Shown here one piece after another: positions 6,632 through 10,226 of a stretch of 10,226 nt of DNA. The first letter of the stretch is position 1. Each line of letters starts with the position of its first letter. A program made the position numbers and the translations under genes. Origin of the DNA: Candidatus Aminicenantes bacterium UBA4820 (lineage in GTDB: Bacteria > Acidobacteriota > UBA4820); contig DHFQ01000073.1 of assembly GCA_002402325.1 (NCBI GenBank), positions 1 through 10,226 of the forward strand, read 5' to 3'. The notes below the pieces were generated by a model. The model ran no database searches. It was not told the origin of the DNA and saw nothing but the letters and a program-made list of their open reading frames with translations.

Positions 6632-6648
6632 ATAACCTGGAGGTTTAG

Positions 6649-8130
6649 ATGAGAATTAGACCTGTAAAAATTGACACATTTAGAGAGAATATTATTTTCT
6701 TAAGGAAAGATAGTGAGTTTTGCCGAACTCAAGGTGTTTCTTCTTTGACTAAAGTTGAACTTTCATACAACGGTAAGACTCTGGTTGGGCTTTTAAATGC
6801 CGTTGATGAGCCATTTTTGGCTAAAGGTGAAGTCGGGCTTTGTGAATACGCCTTTGAAAAATTTGACCTACCCGCAGGTACTGAAGTAAAGATTCGTCAT
6901 ATGGACCCTGTAAGATCTGTTGACCTCGTAAGAAAAAAAATTCACGGAGAAATTCTTGATGAAGATGATTATTTGCAAATAATAAAAGATGTGGTTGAAA
7001 ACAGATATTCCAAAGTTGAACTTACAGCCTTTGTAGTTGCTTGCGCTCAAGGACCTATGGAAAGAGATGAGGTTGTATATCTTGCAAAGGCAATGGTAGA
7101 TGTGGGAGATAAAATTAAGTGGGATTCTGAAATGGTTGTTGATAAGCATTGTATTGGTGGGATTCCTGGTAATAGAACAACTATGATTGTGGTTCCAATT
7201 GTTGCTGCTTACGGGCTTATAATTCCAAAAACTTCTTCAAGGTCAATAACATCTCCGGCTGGAACTGCTGATACTATGGATGTCCTTTGCAATGTCAATG
7301 TAAAACTCGAGGAAATGAAAAGTATAGTCGCAAAAGAAAAAGGTTGTCTTGTTTGGGGAGGGGCATTTTCTCTTGCCCCAGCTGATGATATTATAATTTC
7401 AGTTGAAAGACCATTAAGCATTGATGCTCAAGGACAGATGGTTGCTTCAATACTTTCAAAGAAAAAGGCTGCCGGTTCAACCCACATCTTAATAGATATT
7501 CCCGTTGGAAAAAGCGCAAAGGTAACCTCGCCACTTCAGGCATCCCAACTTAAAAAACTTTTTGAATATGTTGCGTCAAAGATGGGGCTTTTTGTTGATG
7601 TAATAATCACAGATGGTTCGGAACCAATAGGAAACGGTATAGGTCCTCTTCTTGAAGTAATTGATGTGATGAAGGTTTTAAAGATGGAAAACGATGCTCC
7701 CAAAGACCTTCTTGAAAAAGGGGTTGAACTTGCAGGAAGAATAATTGAGTTTGACCCAAAAGTTAAAGGTGGTGAGGGAAGGGCAATAGCGGAAGGGATA
7801 CTTAAAAGTGGGAAAGCTTACGAGAAGATGCTTTCAATCATTGAGGCTCAAGGGAAAAAGCCTGAGAAAAAGTTGGGGAAATTGACACTTGAAGTTACTT
7901 CCCATAAAAATGGAAGAATTGTTGAGTTTGACAACAAAAAAATTGCAACCTGTGCTAAACTTGCAGGTGCACCAGAGGATCAGGGTGCAGGAATCTATAT
8001 TCTAAAAAAGATTGGGGAAAAAGTTAAGAAAGATGAACCTTATATGATTATTTATGCTGAAGAGCAGGCAGATTTTGACTATGCTAAAGAGTATCTTGAA
8101 AAGCATAGAGAGATGGTGGTGATAGAATGA
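6649..8130 (+). CDS. deoA: AMP phosphorylase (archaeal-type NMP phosphorylase)
   Basis: Known family members (Thermococcus kodakarensis type) convert AMP, and also CMP and UMP, with phosphate to the free base and ribose-1,5-bisphosphate. This is the first step of the AMP pathway. At 493 residues it is much longer than bacterial thymidine phosphorylase (about 440) and close to archaeal AMP phosphorylase (about 503). It has the diagnostic N-terminal extension of about 85 residues before the helical domain (around 92-155). The phosphate-binding segment is KHCIGGIPGNRTT (166-178), and the signature KTSSRSITSPAGTADTMD spans 194-211. The SITSPAGTAD form and GGIPGN are typical of AMP phosphorylase rather than of pyrimidine-nucleoside phosphorylase. 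The start follows GGAGG by 5 nt, and the stop overlaps the next ATG (ATGA). The two following genes support the assignment strongly. Confidence 0.93.
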   Translation: MRIRPVKIDTFRENIIFLRKDSEFCRTQGVSSLTKVELSYNGKTLVGLLNAVDEPFLAKGEVGLCEYAFEKFDLPAGTEVKIRHMDPVRSVDLVRKKIHGEILDEDDYLQIIKDVVENRYSKVELTAFVVACAQGPMERDEVVYLAKAMVDVGDKIKWDSEMVVDKHCIGGIPGNRTTMIVVPIVAAYGLIIPKTSSRSITSPAGTADTMDVLCNVNVKLEEMKSIVAKEKGCLVWGGAFSLAPADDIIISVERPLSIDAQGQMVASILSKKKAAGSTHILIDIPVGKSAKVTSPLQASQLKKLFEYVASKMGLFVDVIITDGSEPIGNGIGPLLEVIDVMKVLKMENDAPKDLLEKGVELAGRIIEFDPKVKGGEGRAIAEGILKSGKAYEKMLSIIEAQGKKPEKKLGKLTLEVTSHKNGRIVEFDNKKIATCAKLAGAPEDQGAGIYILKKIGEKVKKDEPYMIIYAEEQADFDYAKEYLEKHREMVVIE

Positions 8131-8960
8131 GTTTTGAATCTGAAGTTACTGCAGAAAAAATAAAAAAAGTTGAAATTCAAGGTGCAATGAATGTCGCAAA
8201 AGCCGCTTTAATAGCCTTTTCAAAAGATATCATCCGTTATCCTGATGAGGATCCTCATAAGTTTATTGAGATTCTTTCTAATGCAAGACCAAATGAACCT
8301 ATGTTAAGAAACACTCTAAACTGGTTTTTAGGAGAGTCCAAAGGGCTTGAGGGTGAAGCTCTCCTGAATGACCTTTCGAGTTCAATCCTTGAAGAGATTG
8401 AGGCAGGAGAAAAAAGAATTTTTTCTTACGGTGCAGAGTTAATCCACGACGGAATGAAAATATTTACCCATTGTCATAGTTCAACAGCTGTAGGAATTTT
8501 GAAAGAAGCAAAAAATCAGGGGAAAAAGTTTACTGTCTTTACGACTGAAACGAGACCAAGATTTCAGGGTAGAGTAACCGCTGTCGAATTGGCAAATTGT
8601 GGAATAGAGGTCTACCACATGGTTGATTCAGCAGCAAAGCACGCCATAGACTTAAGCGATTTCTTTGTCTTTGGAGCCGATTCAATTTTAAGGTCGGGAT
8701 ATTTAATCAACAAAGTTGGAACCGGAATATTCTGCGTAGTTGCTTCAAGGTATGACAAGCCGACCTACTGTGCGACACACACCCTGAAAATAGCATCAGA
8801 TATAATTGACGAAGATGTAGAAGAGAGAGACCCAAAGGAAGTTTGGGAAGATGCACCTTCTAACATAAAAATTAAAAACCCAGCTTTTGATAAGGTTCAT
8901 CTCAAATACATCACCGCCTTTATAACAGAAAATGGCTTAAAAAAAGACATTTTGCCTTAG
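8127..8960 (+). CDS. e2b2: Ribose-1,5-bisphosphate isomerase
   Basis: This enzyme isomerises ribose-1,5-bisphosphate to ribulose-1,5-bisphosphate, linking AMP phosphorylase to RuBisCO. It belongs to the eIF2B-alpha / MtnA fold family. The 277 residues comprise an N-terminal helical domain (about 1-95) and a C-terminal Rossmann-like domain. The THCHSST loop (114-120) carries C116, and FGADSIL (182-188) carries D185; these correspond to the catalytic Cys133 and Asp202 described for the Thermococcus enzyme. The ETRPRFQGR segment (141-149) is the phosphate/sugar-binding stretch of the family. It is shorter than the 322-residue Thermococcus protein. Alternatives are methylthioribose-1-phosphate isomerase or an initiation-factor-like protein, but position between AMP phosphorylase and RuBisCO makes the isomerase much more likely. 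Its start overlaps the upstream stop by 4 nt. Confidence 0.92.
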   Translation: MSFESEVTAEKIKKVEIQGAMNVAKAALIAFSKDIIRYPDEDPHKFIEILSNARPNEPMLRNTLNWFLGESKGLEGEALLNDLSSSILEEIEAGEKRIFSYGAELIHDGMKIFTHCHSSTAVGILKEAKNQGKKFTVFTTETRPRFQGRVTAVELANCGIEVYHMVDSAAKHAIDLSDFFVFGADSILRSGYLINKVGTGIFCVVASRYDKPTYCATHTLKIASDIIDEDVEERDPKEVWEDAPSNIKIKNPAFDKVHLKYITAFITENGLKKDILP

Positions 8961-8969
8961 GGAGAAAAT

Positions 8970-10226
8970 ATGGAGAAGAGGCTTTTTTATTTAGATTTAC
9001 GGAAAGTTCCGGAAGAGGATGATTTTGTTGCTCAATTTTTTGTTGAACCATCTGAAAATGTTACGATGGAGGAGGCTTGTAACTCAATTGCCGCGGAATC
9101 TTCAATTGGAACATGGACGGAAGTTTCCACAATGACAGAAAATTTCAGAGAGAAGTTTAAGGCAAGGGTTACCAAAATTGATGGTAACATAGTTGAAATT
9201 GCCTATCCTTCTTTGCTTTTTGAAAAGGGCAACATTCCTCAAGTCTATTCATCGGTTGCGGGAAACATCTTTGGGATGAAAGATGTTAAAAATTTAAGAT
9301 TGCTTTCTTTAAAATTCCCTGAATCATTCATTAAAACCTTTAGTGGTCCAGGATATGGGATTGAAGGGATAAGAGAAAAACTAAAAATTTTCAATAGGCA
9401 AATAGTTGGAACCATAGTCAAACCAAAAATAGGGCTTGATCCCGAGAGTCAATCCAATGTCCTTTATGAAGCGATGCTCAACGGATGTGATGTGGTGAAG
9501 GATGATGAAAATTTGACCTCGCAAGATTTCTGTCCATTTGATAAGAGGGTTAGAAGATGTCTTGAAAAGGCAAAGGAAGCTGAAGACAAAACAGGTGAGG
9601 GAAAAGGCTACATTCCCAATATCACCGCTCCAACTGAAACAATGTTAAAAAGGGCAGAATTCGTAGAGAAGATGGGCGGAACTTTTGCAATGGTTGACAT
9701 TATGACTGTTGGCTGGTCAGCACTTCAGACCCTCATTAATTCATCATTCAATCTTATAATCCATGGCCATAGAGCGATGCACGCAGCAATCACAAGAAAT
9801 AAATTTCACGGAATAACTATGTATGTTTTAGCAAGGACAGCAAGGATCATCGGTATTGATCAATTGCATATCGGAACAGCAATTGGAAAAATGGAGGGAA
9901 AAAGGGAAGAGGTTTTGAAGTGCGTAGATGCTTTAAGATTAAAGGAAGAGGGCGTAGGAGACTTGAAACAGAAATGGGATTTAAAACCTTCAATGCCCAT
10001 TGCATCAGGAGGGCTTCATCCTTTACACATTCCTGAACTTATTGAAATATTTGGAATGGATTGCATCTTCCAGTTTGGTGGAGGTATTCATGGCCATCCC
10101 GATGGAACTCAAGGCGGAGCAAAGGCAGTAAGGCAGGCACTTTACGCCTCATTAAACAAAATTCCTCTTTCAGAATACGCAAAAGATAACAGGGAATTGC
10201 AACTCGCAATAGAGAAATGGGGGAAA
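8970..10226 (+). CDS. rbcL: Form III-type RuBisCO large subunit (3' end cut by window)
   Basis: RuBisCO carboxylates ribulose-1,5-bisphosphate to two 3-phosphoglycerate. The frame is open for 419 codons to the window edge, so at most a short tail is missing (form III proteins are about 420-445 residues). Catalytic residues, with spinach equivalents, are all present: E43 (E60), T48/W49 (T65/W66), N99 (N123), K151 and K153 in VKPKIGL (K175/K177), the carbamylated K177 with D179/E180 in KDDE (K201/D203/E204), H267/R268/H271 in HGHRAMH (H294/R295/H298), H300 (H327), loop-6 K307 in GKMEG (K334), S346 (S379) and the double glycine at 370-371. IHGHRAMHAA and GGGIHGHPDG are archaeal form III-like, so this is not a form IV RuBisCO-like protein. 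No small-subunit gene is visible. The ATG follows GGGAG by 5 nt, 9 bases after the isomerase stop. Confidence 0.95.
   Translation, partial: MEKRLFYLDLRKVPEEDDFVAQFFVEPSENVTMEEACNSIAAESSIGTWTEVSTMTENFREKFKARVTKIDGNIVEIAYPSLLFEKGNIPQVYSSVAGNIFGMKDVKNLRLLSLKFPESFIKTFSGPGYGIEGIREKLKIFNRQIVGTIVKPKIGLDPESQSNVLYEAMLNGCDVVKDDENLTSQDFCPFDKRVRRCLEKAKEAEDKTGEGKGYIPNITAPTETMLKRAEFVEKMGGTFAMVDIMTVGWSALQTLINSSFNLIIHGHRAMHAAITRNKFHGITMYVLARTARIIGIDQLHIGTAIGKMEGKREEVLKCVDALRLKEEGVGDLKQKWDLKPSMPIASGGLHPLHIPELIEIFGMDCIFQFGGGIHGHPDGTQGGAKAVRQALYASLNKIPLSEYAKDNRELQLAIEKWGK

Noticed and set aside
6649..8130. Ordinary thymidine or pyrimidine-nucleoside phosphorylase
   Set aside because: The N-terminal extension, length, GGIPGN and SITSPAGTAD motifs and the RuBisCO/isomerase context indicate AMP phosphorylase.
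8127..8960. Methylthioribose-1-phosphate isomerase (MtnA) or eIF2B-like factor
   Set aside because: The fold family is shared, but the THCHSST and ETRPRFQGR segments plus neighbours on both sides fit ribose-1,5-bisphosphate isomerase.
1..10226. CRISPR array, insertion sequence, tRNA or rRNA gene
   Set aside because: I found no direct-repeat array, transposase, terminal repeats or cloverleaf-like sequence on reading both strands.

Overview
The window reads as AT-rich bacterial chromosome. Every gene I can support lies on the + strand and the genes are tightly packed, several with start/stop overlaps. A LolA-like lipoprotein carrier implies a bacterium with an outer membrane. RsmI, NrnA, a bacterial-type TrpRS and a PilZ protein are ordinary bacterial genes. 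Lys/Glu-rich proteins and frequent AGA/AGG arginine codons would suit a thermophilic or anaerobic lineage, but that is an inference and I cannot name a phylum.

Layout: (1) 1-189 holds no recognisable gene, but has a nested inverted repeat and an extended -10 element for what follows. (2) 190-2027 is a pair of RNA genes, rsmI (16S rRNA methyltransferase) and nrnA (DHH/DHHA1 nanoRNase / pAp phosphatase), with overlapping stop and start codons. (3) 2028-2244 carries a good sigma70-type promoter. It leads a four-gene unit: an unrecognised exported protein without any histidine, purH (last two steps of IMP synthesis), lolA and trpS. All three junctions overlap by 4-8 bases. (4) 6227-6562 is a small PilZ domain gene with its own promoter, whose -35 box overlaps the trpS stop codon. 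(5) From 6649 to the end of the window is a three-gene cassette: AMP phosphorylase, ribose-1,5-bisphosphate isomerase and a form III-type RuBisCO large subunit. The RuBisCO gene is cut by the window edge, probably only a few codons before its end.

The cassette is the most interesting part. Its three products, in gene order, are the complete archaeal AMP (pentose bisphosphate) pathway: AMP + Pi gives ribose-1,5-bisphosphate, which is isomerised to ribulose-1,5-bisphosphate, which with CO2 gives two 3-phosphoglycerate. All three proteins keep the key residues I can check. The genes form one apparent transcription unit in a genome that otherwise looks like that of a diderm bacterium. This suggests a nucleotide-salvage route into glycolysis, probably acquired by lateral transfer. 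NrnA upstream releases AMP and other NMPs from short RNAs and pAp, so the window also contains a possible source of substrate, but that link is speculative.
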